A stretch of 64,000 nt of DNA from Ga0077527 sp964433345 (lineage in GTDB: Bacteria > Pseudomonadota > Gammaproteobacteria > Burkholderiales > SG8-41), in NCBI GenBank assembly GCA_964433345.1, contig CAYSQJ010000004.1, positions 186,001-250,000 of the forward strand. The letters are read 5' to 3'. The notes beneath the pieces are model-generated. The model was not told the DNA's origin, did no database searches, and saw only the letters and a program-made list of their open reading frames with translations. Positions within the stretch are counted from its first letter, which is position 1; each line of letters opens with the position of its first letter. Below, one piece after another: positions 7,721 to 16,117 of this stretch. The translations under genes were made by a program, and so were the position numbers.

Positions 7721-7817
7721 GAGTGATGAGCGATGAGTGATGGGCGGGAAGCCGGTTTCTGTCATTTGCCCGTGTTTTAATTCATCATTCAGCGCTCATC
7801 ATCCATCACTCATCACT
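7721..7817. repeat. Intergenic inverted repeat built of TGATGAG units
   Basis: AGTGATGAGCGATGAGTGATG at 7722-7742 is matched in inverse orientation by CATCACTCATCACT at 7804-7817 with CGCTCATCATC just before it. The units are short permutations of GATGAGT. Transcripts could fold into a long stem over about 60 nt. It separates the TSUP permease from the divergent phosphatase gene. Confidence 0.55.
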
Positions 7818-7824
7818 GTCGTTT

Positions 7825-8466
7825 ATGACCCAACTGATCCTGATCCGCCACGGCGAGACGCTGTGGAACACCGAGCGCCGCATGCAGGGCCAGCTCGACA
7901 GCCCGCTTACCGAGCGCGGCATCTGGCAGGCCTGCCGACTCGGCGAACGCATGGCCACCATGGCCTTCACCACACTGTATTCCAGCGACCTGCCTCGCGC
8001 GCGGCTCACCGCACAGCGCATCGCCGAACTGACCGGGCACGGCATCGTTGCCGACGAGCGCCTGCGCGAGCGCCACTTCGGCATTTTCGAGGGCAGGACG
8101 CGCGAGGAGATGGAGCGGCTGGACCCCGAAGCTTATGCGCGTTTCATGTCGCGTGATCCGCAGTACGCGGTGCCCGGCGGCGAAAGTCCCGCCGGATTTT
8201 TCGCGCGCTGCCGCGCCGCGCTCGAGGATCTCTCGGGGCGCCATCGCGGCGAGACCATCGCGGTGGTCACGCACGGCCTGGTGCTTGATGCCGCATACCG
8301 CGCAGCGACCGGCCTCGCGCTCGAGGCCATGCGCCCGGTGCCGCTGGTCAACGCCAGCCTCAACTGGTTTGTCTGTGATGACGGCGTCTGGCAGGCGGGA
8401 CGCTGGGGCGATGCCGAACATCTCGGCGCCGAGGGTGTCACCATTTTCGGCGATGGCAGTATTTGA
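7825..8466 (+). CDS. Histidine phosphatase superfamily protein (phosphoglycerate mutase-like)
   Basis: The 213-residue protein opens LILIRHGETLWNTERRMQG, with the catalytic His9 of the RHG motif. It has YSSDLPRARLTAQ, the acid/base Glu in RERHFGIFEGRT and the second His in VVTHGLVLD near residue 150. The length and motifs fit the GpmB/CobC/phosphatase branch, not the 250-residue glycolytic dPGM. It probably dephosphorylates a small molecule. There is no strong Shine-Dalgarno before the ATG; the leader contains the inverted repeat at 7721-7817. Confidence 0.87.
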   Translation: MTQLILIRHGETLWNTERRMQGQLDSPLTERGIWQACRLGERMATMAFTTLYSSDLPRARLTAQRIAELTGHGIVADERLRERHFGIFEGRTREEMERLDPEAYARFMSRDPQYAVPGGESPAGFFARCRAALEDLSGRHRGETIAVVTHGLVLDAAYRAATGLALEAMRPVPLVNASLNWFVCDDGVWQAGRWGDAEHLGAEGVTIFGDGSI

Positions 8467-8499
8467 GGTGTGTTAAAAATAACAATAAAATCAAATACT

Positions 8500-8505
8500 T
8501 ATAAT
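8500..8505 (+). promoter_or_regulatory. Consensus -10 box upstream of the lipase-like gene
   Basis: A perfect TATAAT sits in a 45-nt AT-rich stretch just after the phosphatase stop, 20 nt before the ATG at 8526. No good -35 is visible at 17 bp, so activator help or an AT-rich UP-like region is possible. Confidence 0.4.
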
Positions 8506-8525
8506 TCATCATTGAGGGCGTCTGC

Positions 8526-9158
8526 ATGAACGCAGCGGAACCGGTCATCGTCATCCACGGCCTGTGGATGCAGGGGCTGGTGATGGGCCTGCTGGCGCGG
8601 CGCATCGCGCAGGAAGGTTTTTCGGCGCAGACCTGGTCCTATCCGACGCTGCGCCTGTCGCTCAGCGAAAACGCCGAACGCTGCGCGCGCCACTGCCTTG
8701 CGCTTTCCGCGCCGCGCGTGCACATCGTTGCGCACAGCATGGGCGGACTTGTGGCGCTGCGCATGCTCGAGCAGCATCATGATCTGCGCTGCAGCCGGCT
8801 GCTGCTGCTCGGCACGCCGTATGGCGACAGCTTTTCGGCGCGCCGGCTCGCGAGTTTCCCCGGTGGAGACACGCTGCTAGGCCGCAGCATCCGCGAATGG
8901 CTCAATGGTCCGCGGCTGTTACCGCGCGCCGATACGGAGGTCGGCATCATCGCCGGCACCCGCGGCGTCGGACTTGGCCGGCTGGTCGCTCCCGATCTGC
9001 CGCGGCCCAATGACGGCGTGGTGACGCTGCAGGAAACCGTCGTTCCCGGCGTGACCGAGCGCGTCGAACTCGCGGTCGGCCATACCGGGATGCTGCTGTC
9101 ACGCGCGGTCGCGCGCCAGTGCTGCGCTTTTCTCCGTCACGGACGTTTTGCCGCATGA
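8526..9158 (+). CDS. Alpha/beta hydrolase, lipase-like
   Basis: The 210-residue protein begins with the oxyanion-hole motif VIVIHGLWMQG and has the nucleophile elbow VAHSMGGLVAL near residue 70. A late His in VGHTGMLLS probably completes the Ser-Asp-His triad. There is no signal peptide. The substrate is unknown; the fold resembles PGAP1/lipase-type esterases. A GAGG Shine-Dalgarno lies 8 nt upstream and a TATAAT box is at 8500. The stop overlaps the next gene's start as ATGA, so translation of the two is coupled. Confidence 0.85.
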   Translation: MNAAEPVIVIHGLWMQGLVMGLLARRIAQEGFSAQTWSYPTLRLSLSENAERCARHCLALSAPRVHIVAHSMGGLVALRMLEQHHDLRCSRLLLLGTPYGDSFSARRLASFPGGDTLLGRSIREWLNGPRLLPRADTEVGIIAGTRGVGLGRLVAPDLPRPNDGVVTLQETVVPGVTERVELAVGHTGMLLSRAVARQCCAFLRHGRFAA

Positions 9159-10198
9159 GGCATGCCTGCATTGCCGCCCTTGCCGCACTGCTGCTCAACG
9201 GCTGCGGAAACGCCGGTTACTACCTGCGGTCGGTGCAAGGGCAGCTGGACATCTGGCAGCGCGAGGTACCGGTCGATCGCCTGCTCGAGGATTCCGCGCT
9301 CGATCCGCAGCTGAAAGCCCAGGTCGAACGCGCGCTGCGCATCCGCGACTATGCCAGCCGCGAACTGGGACTGCCCGACAACCGCAGCTATCGTTCCTAC
9401 GCCGACCTCGCGCGGCCCTTCGTGGTCTGGAACGTGTTTGCCGCAGAGGAGTTCTCGGTCGAGCCGAAGCAGTGGTGTTTCCCTTTTGCCGGCTGCGTGA
9501 ACTACAAGGGCTATTTTTCCGAAGCCGAGGCGCGCCGCCATGCGCAACAACTGGCGGCGGAAGGGCATGACGTCTATGTCGGCGGCGTGCCGGCCTATTC
9601 CACCATCGGCTGGTTTGCCGATCCGCTGCTCAACACCTTCATCCGTTATCCCGAACCGGAACTCGCGCGCCTGCTGTTCCACGAACTCGCGCACCAGGTG
9701 ATCTACGTCAAGGACGACACCGTGTTCAACGAATCCTTTGCCACGGTGGTCGAGCAGGCCGGCGTCGCGCGCTGGCTCGCCGACCACGGCAGCGCGGCCG
9801 ACCGCGAGCGCTTTGCGCAGCTGCAGCGTTTTCGTGGCGATTTCCGCCGGTTGGTGGCCGATGCACGCGCTGCACTGGAGCGACTGTATGCGGGTGGTGA
9901 CAGCGCGGGGGAAAAACGCCGGCGCAAGGCGGAGATCCTCGACGGTCTCCGGCGTGCCTACCAGGCGCAGCGCCTGGAGTGGGGCGGCTTTGCCGGCTAT
10001 GACCGCTGGTTCGCGCAGCCGCTGGGCAACGCCCACCTCGCTTCGGTCGGCATCTACACGCAGCAGGTGCCGGCATTCCAGGCACTGCTCGCGCAGCAGG
10101 GTAACGACCTGCCTCGTTTCTACGCGGCCGTGCGCGAGCTGGCGGCGCTGCCGGCAGACGCACGCAAGTCGCGGCTCGCCGAATTGGCGGCGCGCTGA
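9155..10198 (+). CDS. Lipoprotein zinc metallopeptidase (putative aminopeptidase family)
   Basis: The 347-residue product starts MRHACIAALAALLLNGCGN, a lipoprotein signal with lipobox LNGC, so it is anchored to a membrane outside the cytoplasm. LLFHELAHQVIYVKDD near residue 175 is the HExxH zinc site, and NESFATVVEQ downstream supplies the usual Glu ligand. Overall it resembles the family annotated as putative aminopeptidase in proteobacteria. I start it at 9155, where ATGA overlaps the upstream hydrolase stop; a longer frame from 9119 lacks the signal peptide at its end. The two-gene unit suggests linked envelope hydrolytic roles. Confidence 0.85.
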   Translation: MRHACIAALAALLLNGCGNAGYYLRSVQGQLDIWQREVPVDRLLEDSALDPQLKAQVERALRIRDYASRELGLPDNRSYRSYADLARPFVVWNVFAAEEFSVEPKQWCFPFAGCVNYKGYFSEAEARRHAQQLAAEGHDVYVGGVPAYSTIGWFADPLLNTFIRYPEPELARLLFHELAHQVIYVKDDTVFNESFATVVEQAGVARWLADHGSAADRERFAQLQRFRGDFRRLVADARAALERLYAGGDSAGEKRRRKAEILDGLRRAYQAQRLEWGGFAGYDRWFAQPLGNAHLASVGIYTQQVPAFQALLAQQGNDLPRFYAAVRELAALPADARKSRLAELAAR

Positions 10199-10312
10199 GC
10201 GGTCTGGGCATCTGCTGCTCGCGATACCGGTGCCGCGGGAAGCAAATTGCCGGCAGGCGCGTTGTTATAATCGGATTGCTGAACAACCTGCCGCTGAAAG
10301 GATGATCCGCAC

Positions 10313-10942
10313 ATGAAACTGACCAGCACCAGCTTTGGCGACGGCCAGCCGATTCCCGCCGATTTCGCCTTCTGCGCGCCCGATGAAAAAACCCACTGCA
10401 CGCTGGGCGCCAACCGCAACCCGCAGCTCGCCTGGAGCGATCTGCCTGCCGGTACCAAATCGCTCGTCCTGATCTGCCACGATCCTGACGTGCCTTCGAA
10501 ACCCGACGACGTCAACCAGGAGGGCCGCGAAGTTCCCGCCTCGCTGCCGCGCGTCGACTTTTTCCACTGGGTGCTGGTCGACCTCGATCCCGCCTCGGGG
10601 CCCATCGCCGCCGGCGAGTTCTCCGACACGGTCATGCCCCGCGGCAAGGCCGGCCCCGCCGGCCCGCGCGGCACCCGCCAGGGCATCAACGACTACACCG
10701 CGTGGTTCGCCGGCGACAAGGACATGAACGGCGACTACCACGGCTACGACGGTCCATGCCCGCCGTGGAACGACAGCATCAAGCACCACTACGTGTTCAC
10801 GCTCTACGCGCTCGATGTCGCCAAGTGCCCGGTCGAAGGCAAATTCGGCGGTGCCGACGTGCGCAAGGCGATTTCGGGGCATGTGCTGGGGGAGGCGAAA
10901 ATCACCGGGCTCTACACGCTGAATCCGAAGGTGAAACTCTGA
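10313..10942 (+). CDS. YbhB/YbcL-type PEBP family protein
   Basis: The 209-residue protein contains the phosphatidylethanolamine-binding fold motifs of the Raf-kinase-inhibitor-like family: NPQLAWSDLP, SLVLICHDPD (the ligand-pocket DPD), FFHWVLVDL and the later YDGPCPPW and HHYVFTLYALD. Bacterial members are small cytoplasmic or periplasmic ligand-binding proteins of poorly known role. No signal peptide is seen. AGGATG precedes the ATG by a few nt. A TATAAT at 10266-10271 is a possible -10, without a convincing -35. Confidence 0.9.
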   Translation: MKLTSTSFGDGQPIPADFAFCAPDEKTHCTLGANRNPQLAWSDLPAGTKSLVLICHDPDVPSKPDDVNQEGREVPASLPRVDFFHWVLVDLDPASGPIAAGEFSDTVMPRGKAGPAGPRGTRQGINDYTAWFAGDKDMNGDYHGYDGPCPPWNDSIKHHYVFTLYALDVAKCPVEGKFGGADVRKAISGHVLGEAKITGLYTLNPKVKL

Positions 10943-10981
10943 GGAGTTGGAGTTTATTCAGAACAAAAAGGCCGGGGATCA

Positions 10982-11229
10982 TATGGGGGCGGACTGGCAT
11001 TGATCCAACCCGGCAAGTCCACGCCAAACGCTTATATCGATGGCTTTAACGGTCGCTTCCACGATGATTGCCTCAACGAGAACTGGTTTTCATCACTGTA
11101 TGAGGCCAAGGCGCGTATCGCAGCGTGACGCAAGGATTGAAACCACAGTCGGCTGGGCTGCATAGTGCGCTTGGCTATCTAACTCCGATCAAGTTTGCTG
11201 CAAAACGAAAATCAAGTAATTTAACCTAG
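10982..11229 (+). pseudogene. Decayed 3' end of an IS3-family transposase (OrfB)
   Basis: The frame ending at 11128 reads LALIQPGKSTPNAYIDGFNG, then RFHDDCLNENWF and SLYEAKARIAA, the C-terminal part of the IS3 DDE integrase domain including its final catalytic Glu region (LNENWF). After IAA come TGA-RKD-TGA-N, which matches WRKDYN of intact copies with both aromatic codons turned into stops. A tandem GGCTG duplication near 11151-11160 then shifts the frame, and HSALGYLTPIKFAAK resumes at 11161 and stops at 11227. The left part of the element is missing. No inverted repeats or target duplication are recognisable. Confidence 0.85.
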
Positions 11230-11291
11230 AGCTCTACATTGGCCGATAGTTAATTCTTGGGGGCGGGTCAACAGGCGGCAAGTCGTTTTTT

Positions 11292-12020
11292 TTACTTGTA
11301 TTTTTTCGTGATCAGCTCCGACACGCTGGTCCCGGCATCGATGTCGGCCTTGCGTTTGGTATCTCCGGCGTCGATCCTGCGCGCGACCTCCAGCACCTGC
11401 GCCGCCTTGTCGTGAGGAATGAAGGCGACTCCCGCCTCGTCTGCGCAGACGATGTCGCCAGGTTTCACCTGGATGCCGCAGATTTGCACGGTGCCGTTCA
11501 CTTCGACGGTCTGCATGCGCCACTTGCCGGTGATCGGCGTGAAGCCCTTGCACCACACCGGCCAGTCCATGCTGCGGTACTGGTCGGGGTCGCGCACCGT
11601 GGCATCGACGATGGCACCGATGAAACCCTGGCGCTTGGCGATGGTCGCCGACTGGCCGCCCATGTTGGAGCAGCCCATCACGCCCTCGATCACCAGCACG
11701 TCGCCGGGCTCGGCGAGGTTGTGCGCTTCGGTTTCACCCTGGCCGCTGGTCTTGTCGTTGGCCGCCTTGTGGATCTGCGTGGCATGGGCGACGTTGCGCA
11801 CCGTCAGTGCCGGGCCGACGATGCGCCGGCCGAGGGTCACCGGCGGCAGCACATAGGCCGGCACCACGGCGACCAGGCCCAGCTCGTCGCAGGCGTCGGA
11901 CAGCGTGCCGGTAAGGTCGACCAGTTGCTGGAAGCCTTCAAGGATTTCAGGCGCAACGCGCGGCAGTTCCAGCAGGCGGATGGCTTCGCGCGGCAGTTTG
12001 CCGATTGGGGTCTTGGGCAT
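11292..12020 (-). CDS. RraA-like / 4-hydroxy-4-methyl-2-oxoglutarate aldolase family protein
   Basis: The 242-residue protein has the RraA/HMG-aldolase core: TGTLSDACDELG near the N-terminus, GRRIVGPALTV, GDVLVIEGVMGCSNMGGQSA, FIGAIVDATVRDPDQ and VKPGDIVCADEAGVAFIP. Class II HMG aldolases use a divalent metal held by the conserved Asp/Glu set to cleave 4-carboxy-4-hydroxy-2-oxoadipate-type acids. The DPDQ where aldolases often carry RD leaves catalytic competence open; a regulatory RraA role is less likely at this length. It is monocistronic between the IS3 remnant and nrdJ. AGGAATAC precedes the ATG. Confidence 0.85.
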   Translation of the reverse strand: MPKTPIGKLPREAIRLLELPRVAPEILEGFQQLVDLTGTLSDACDELGLVAVVPAYVLPPVTLGRRIVGPALTVRNVAHATQIHKAANDKTSGQGETEAHNLAEPGDVLVIEGVMGCSNMGGQSATIAKRQGFIGAIVDATVRDPDQYRSMDWPVWCKGFTPITGKWRMQTVEVNGTVQICGIQVKPGDIVCADEAGVAFIPHDKAAQVLEVARRIDAGDTKRKADIDAGTSVSELITKKYK

Positions 12021-12134
12021 GTATTCCTCCGGTGTCTGCGGAGGAGTTTACTGCGTCGGGCGAGGTATGACTCCCCGCTTGCGACAATGTGGACAATGTG
12101 GAACAGGGCGCAAGGGCGGCCAGCGTGGGAATAA

Positions 12135-12164
12135 CAAAACGGCCGGGATGTCCCGGCCGTTTTG
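12135..12164. terminator. Bidirectional terminator downstream of nrdJ
   Basis: A perfect 14-bp stem, CAAAACGGCCGGGA at 12135-12148 and TCCCGGCCGTTTTG at 12151-12164, has a 2-nt nominal loop. The arms end in A and T tracts, so it can act on both strands. It lies 18 nt beyond the nrdJ stop on the minus strand. Confidence 0.85.
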
Positions 12165-12182
12165 TTTGCGCAAGCTGAAGGG

Positions 12183-15050
12183 TTAGCCGCAGGCGCCGGT
12201 ATAGCCGCAGGCCGAGCACCAGTCGCAGCCGTCCTTGCGGATCAGCGTGGCGTTGCCGCATTCGGGGCAGCGCGAACCTTTCATGACCTTGGGCTCTGTG
12301 CCGCGCTCGGGCGTGGCGAGAATGCCCATCTGGGTCAGCGGCGCGCCGTTTTCGTCGAGGATGCCCAGCATCGCGTAGCGGTGCAGGATCAGGCGCGCGA
12401 CATAGGCCACCGTCGAGGGGTAGGTCGCCTGCTTGCGTTCTCCCGGCACGAAGGCCATGAAATCGCCCAGCGGTTCCGGGAACTCGAGCAGCTTCTTCAG
12501 CTTCATCCCGATCCAGGCCGGGTCCATCACCCGCATGTCGAGCGAGAGGATCTTGCAGAGGCCGTCGAGGGCGCGCGGGTATTCGCCGGAGAGCCACATC
12601 GAGTACGGGCGCGTTACCCCGTCTGGAAGGGTGATTTCCTTGATGCCGAGCACGAAGTCGTCGCCGGTGCGCGGATTGAGCACGTCGACGGTCCAGGACA
12701 TCGTGCCGTCGGTGCCGGTCTTCGGTTCTTTCGGCGCGAACATCGCGTCGAGCACGGGGGTCAGCGACTGGCCGAACAGCGGCGCGCCGGAGGCGGTGAG
12801 CCCGCCCAGCTGGTCGACGCGCCAGCGCAGCACCTGCGCAAAGGCGGCCACTACCGAGGGCATGCGCTTCACTTCGCCGTGCGGCGGGAAATGCATGTCG
12901 AAGGGCTCGTCGCCACCGGCCTTGGCTAGGGTGTCGAGCTTGAGCTTCAACCAGCCTGGATCGTCGGCGCGCATGTCCATCGACAGCGTCTTGGCGACGG
13001 CGCCGAGGCCGCGCGGCTGTTCGCTGCCGTTGACCCAGACTTCGAAGGCGTGGTTGTGGTCGTTCTCGACATGGCCGACGAACACCGCGAAGGCGCCGTG
13101 GGGATGCTCGATCATGTAGGTCCAGGCCGGATTGCCGGCAGTCATCGACGGGCGGCCGGGCCAGCGCAGGCTGGCCAGCACCGGCGCCGGCAGCGACTGG
13201 ATCTGGATGCGGCGGTTGACGTCGTCGGCGCGGAAATCCTGAGGCGCTTTTTCCTTGGCTGAAGGTTCGACCGACAGCACCGAACCCAGCACGCTGTTCG
13301 GGCGGTAAGTGGCGAGGCCCTTCAGTCCGGATTTCCAGGCCTTGAAGTAGAGGTCCTGGAATTCGCCGTAGGGATAGTCCTCGGGCACGTTGACGGTTTT
13401 CGAAATGCTGGTGTCGACATAGGGCGCGACCGCAGCGACCATTTCCTCGTGCGCGCTGGCGGAGATTTCGAGCGCAGTGACGAACCACGGCGGCAGCTGC
13501 GAAGTGTTGCCGCCCATCGCTTTCCAGCGCCGCCAGGCGTGGTCCTCGACCGCGAATTCGCGCATGGTGTTGTCGGGCATCCGTTTCTTGCGGGTGTAGG
13601 TCCAGGAGAACGGCGGTTCGATGCCGTTGGAGGCGTTGTCGGCAAAGGACAGGCTGATCGTGCCGGTGGGCGCGATCGACAGCAGGTGGCTGTTGCGGAT
13701 GCCATTTTTGCGGATCACCTGCTTGACCTCTTCCGGCAGGCGCGCGGCGAAGCTGGTCCCTGACAGGTAGAGGTCGGCGTTGAACAGCGGGAAGGCACCC
13801 TTTTCACGGGCGAGTTCAGCGGAGGCGCGGTAGGCGTGATCGCGCATCACTTCCGAAATCTTCGCTGCCATCTGCCGTGCTTCAGGCGTGTCGTAGCGCA
13901 GGCGCAGCATGATCAGCGCGTCGCCGAGCCCGGTGAAGCCGAGGCCGACGCGGCGCTTGTTCATTGCTTCCTCTTGCTGCTGCTGCAGCGGCCAGGCGGT
14001 GACATCAAGCACGTTGTCTAGCATGCGGATCGCCACAGCGACGACCTTGCCGAAGTGCTCGTGGTCGAAGCTGGCATTCTCGGCAAAGGGATTCTTGACG
14101 AACTTGGTGAGGTCGATCGAGCCCAGACAGCAGCAGCCGTAGGGCGGCAGCGGCTGCTCGGCGCAGGGATTGGTGGCCTCGATGGTTTCGCAGTAGTTGA
14201 GGTTGTTGTCCTTGTTCATGCGGTCGATGAACAGCACGCCGGGTTCGGCGTGGTCATAGGTCGAGCGCATGATCTGTTCCCACAGGTCGCGTGCCGGAAC
14301 CTTGCGATAGACCCAGAGGCCGTCTTCGCGCTGGTACGAGCCCTTGGCCATCTGCTTGGCGTTGGGCTTCGAGCGGTGAACCAGTTCGACCTCGCGGTCC
14401 TTCTCGACCGCTTCCATGAAGGGGTCGGTGACGCCCACCGAGATGTTGAAGTTGGTGAGATCGCCCTTGTCCTTGGCGTGGATGAAATCCTCGACGTCGG
14501 GATGGTCGCAGCGCAGCACCGCCATCTGCGCGCCGCGGCGCGAGCCCGCGGACTCGACGGTTTCGCAGGAGCGGTCGAACACGCGCATGTACGACACCGG
14601 GCCGCTGGCATTCGATTGCGTACCCTTGACCTCGGCGCCCTTGGGCCGGATCGAGGAGAAGTCGTAGCCGACGCCACCGCCGCGGCGCATGGTCTCGGCG
14701 GCCTCCTGCAGCGCGATGTAGATGCCGGGGCGGCCGTCGACGGTTTCGGAGATCGAGTCGCCGACCGGCTGCACGAAGCAGTTGATCAGCGTCGCCGCGA
14801 GCTGTACGCCGGCGGCGGAATTGATGCGTCCTGCGGGGATGAAGCCGTCCTCCTGGGCCTGCAGGAAGCGTTTTTCCCAAAGGGCACGCTGGTCCTCGGC
14901 TTCAACCTGCGCCAGCGCGCGCGCCACGCGGCGGCGTACCTCGGTAATGCTGGTTTCCTTGCCCTTGGCGTATTTCTCGATAAGGGTGTCGCGGCTGATT
15001 TCCTGTTCGGGGAGCGCTATTTGCGCGGAGCCGGCGGCGGTTTCGTTCAT
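12183..15050 (-). CDS. nrdJ: Adenosylcobalamin-dependent (class II) ribonucleotide reductase
   Basis: The 955-residue protein has the RNR barrel motifs NCFVQP (first active-site Cys), RRGGGVGYDFSSIRP, ATNPCAEQPLPPYGCCCLGS (the NPCxE thiyl-radical and Glu motif) and SIAPTGTISLSFADNASNG. A C-terminal zinc ribbon (CPECG, CDWCSACGYTGACG) ends the chain, as in class II enzymes of this size. It reduces ribonucleotides with coenzyme B12 without needing oxygen. No ATP cone is obvious at the N-terminus. The gene is monocistronic and followed by a strong terminator. A perfect FNR/ANR-type site lies about 94 nt upstream. I saw no cobalamin riboswitch in the leader. Confidence 0.96.
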   Translation of the reverse strand: MNETAAGSAQIALPEQEISRDTLIEKYAKGKETSITEVRRRVARALAQVEAEDQRALWEKRFLQAQEDGFIPAGRINSAAGVQLAATLINCFVQPVGDSISETVDGRPGIYIALQEAAETMRRGGGVGYDFSSIRPKGAEVKGTQSNASGPVSYMRVFDRSCETVESAGSRRGAQMAVLRCDHPDVEDFIHAKDKGDLTNFNISVGVTDPFMEAVEKDREVELVHRSKPNAKQMAKGSYQREDGLWVYRKVPARDLWEQIMRSTYDHAEPGVLFIDRMNKDNNLNYCETIEATNPCAEQPLPPYGCCCLGSIDLTKFVKNPFAENASFDHEHFGKVVAVAIRMLDNVLDVTAWPLQQQQEEAMNKRRVGLGFTGLGDALIMLRLRYDTPEARQMAAKISEVMRDHAYRASAELAREKGAFPLFNADLYLSGTSFAARLPEEVKQVIRKNGIRNSHLLSIAPTGTISLSFADNASNGIEPPFSWTYTRKKRMPDNTMREFAVEDHAWRRWKAMGGNTSQLPPWFVTALEISASAHEEMVAAVAPYVDTSISKTVNVPEDYPYGEFQDLYFKAWKSGLKGLATYRPNSVLGSVLSVEPSAKEKAPQDFRADDVNRRIQIQSLPAPVLASLRWPGRPSMTAGNPAWTYMIEHPHGAFAVFVGHVENDHNHAFEVWVNGSEQPRGLGAVAKTLSMDMRADDPGWLKLKLDTLAKAGGDEPFDMHFPPHGEVKRMPSVVAAFAQVLRWRVDQLGGLTASGAPLFGQSLTPVLDAMFAPKEPKTGTDGTMSWTVDVLNPRTGDDFVLGIKEITLPDGVTRPYSMWLSGEYPRALDGLCKILSLDMRVMDPAWIGMKLKKLLEFPEPLGDFMAFVPGERKQATYPSTVAYVARLILHRYAMLGILDENGAPLTQMGILATPERGTEPKVMKGSRCPECGNATLIRKDGCDWCSACGYTGACG

Positions 15051-15143
15051 TGCGTGTCTTCCTCTGTCGGTGTTGCGCGGTTGAACCGAAGTATGCGCCC
15101 GGCCGCAGATCGGGGAAAGACTTGACTTGTCAGCCGCCCCGAT

Positions 15144-15157
15144 TTGATTTCGATCAA
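15144..15157. promoter_or_regulatory. Perfect FNR/ANR-type box between nrdJ and the crotonase gene
   Basis: TTGATTTCGATCAA matches the FNR/ANR consensus TTGAT-N4-ATCAA exactly. It is centred about 100 bp from the nrdJ ATG and from the crotonase ATG. Activation from position -41.5 would place the nrdJ transcript start near 15109. Oxygen control of an oxygen-independent RNR is biologically sensible, but binding is inferred. Confidence 0.6.
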
Positions 15158-15248
15158 GCCGCGGGGCGTCCTGATCGTGGACACGGGTTGCATGTGCACC
15201 GCCGCGCCGGTATGGTGCGGCGATTCCAGTTTAGCGGGAGATACGCAG

Positions 15249-16046
15249 ATGTACAAGGACTACCAGGCCATCCAGTGGGAAATCACCGGACACACCGGCG
15301 TGCTGCGGCTCAACCGGCCGGAGCGGCTGAATGCGATCGACAATGTGATGCGCAACGACATGGAGCACCTGCTGCGCACGGCGGAAGCCGATCCGGAAGT
15401 GTGGACAATCGTGGTTACCGGCAACGGCCGCGGTTTCTGTTCCGGCGCCGACCTCAAGGCGCGGGCGGAGGCCGAGAAGGCGGGAGCCGGCGGAACCTCG
15501 CCGCAGCCGCTGTTCGACATGAAGTATTACTACGCGATCGGCTTCAGCCAGATCACCAAGCCGGTGATTGCTGCGGTCAATGGCGTGACCCGCGGCGCGG
15601 GCTGCAACATGGCCTTCGCCGCCGATTTCCGCATCCTTTCCGAAAACGCCAATTTCGGCGTCAATTTCGTCGAGCGCGGGCTGATGGGCGAGACCGCCAC
15701 CTGGTACCTGCCGCGGCTGGTCGGCCATGCGAAAGCGGCGGAAATCTGCCTGCTTGGCGAACCTTTCGACGCGCAGCAGGCACTGGCCTGGGGCCTGGCG
15801 ACCAAGGTGGTGCCGCAGGACAAGCTGATGGACGAGGCGCTGGCGCTGGCGGCGAGGCTCAACAGCAAGGCGCCGATCGCCGTGCAGATGACCAAGGTCG
15901 CGCTGCGCCGTGCCTGGCAGCAGGACGTGGAGCAGCAACTCGAGCTGCAGAACACCATGAACAACAAGCTCAAGGGCACCGAGGACACCCGGGAAGCCCT
16001 GCGCGCCTTCATCGAGAAGCGGCCGCCGGTATTTCGCGGGGCCTGA
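15249..16046 (+). CDS. Enoyl-CoA hydratase/isomerase (crotonase) family protein
   Basis: The 265-residue product starts MYKDYQAIQWEITGHTGVLR and has the crotonase motifs LNRPERLNAID, NGRGFCSGADLKA (first oxyanion-hole NH) and AAVNGVTRGAGCNMAFAADF (second). The segment GLMGETATWYLPRLVGHAKA occupies the catalytic-acid region and resembles PaaG/PaaB-like isomerase or hydratase members more than mitochondrial ECH. The precise CoA-ester substrate is unknown. A GGGAG Shine-Dalgarno supports the ATG at 15249 over an upstream in-frame start at 15144. It is divergent from nrdJ across the FNR-type box. Confidence 0.88.
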   Translation: MYKDYQAIQWEITGHTGVLRLNRPERLNAIDNVMRNDMEHLLRTAEADPEVWTIVVTGNGRGFCSGADLKARAEAEKAGAGGTSPQPLFDMKYYYAIGFSQITKPVIAAVNGVTRGAGCNMAFAADFRILSENANFGVNFVERGLMGETATWYLPRLVGHAKAAEICLLGEPFDAQQALAWGLATKVVPQDKLMDEALALAARLNSKAPIAVQMTKVALRRAWQQDVEQQLELQNTMNNKLKGTEDTREALRAFIEKRPPVFRGA

Positions 16047-16117
16047 TGGCGGGGCGCCTTGCCTCGCCCTGACCCTTCGGCTATCGTGCGAGCCTGATTT
16101 TTTCAAGGCAGATGGCC

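Noticed and set aside
7721..7817. CRISPR-like array from the GATGAGT repeats
   Set aside because: Units are 7-14 nt, permuted and inverted, without regular spacers or cas genes.
15051..15248. Cobalamin riboswitch upstream of the B12-dependent nrdJ
   Set aside because: The 198-nt region is short and I could not find a B12-box-like conserved core or the expected multi-stem layout.
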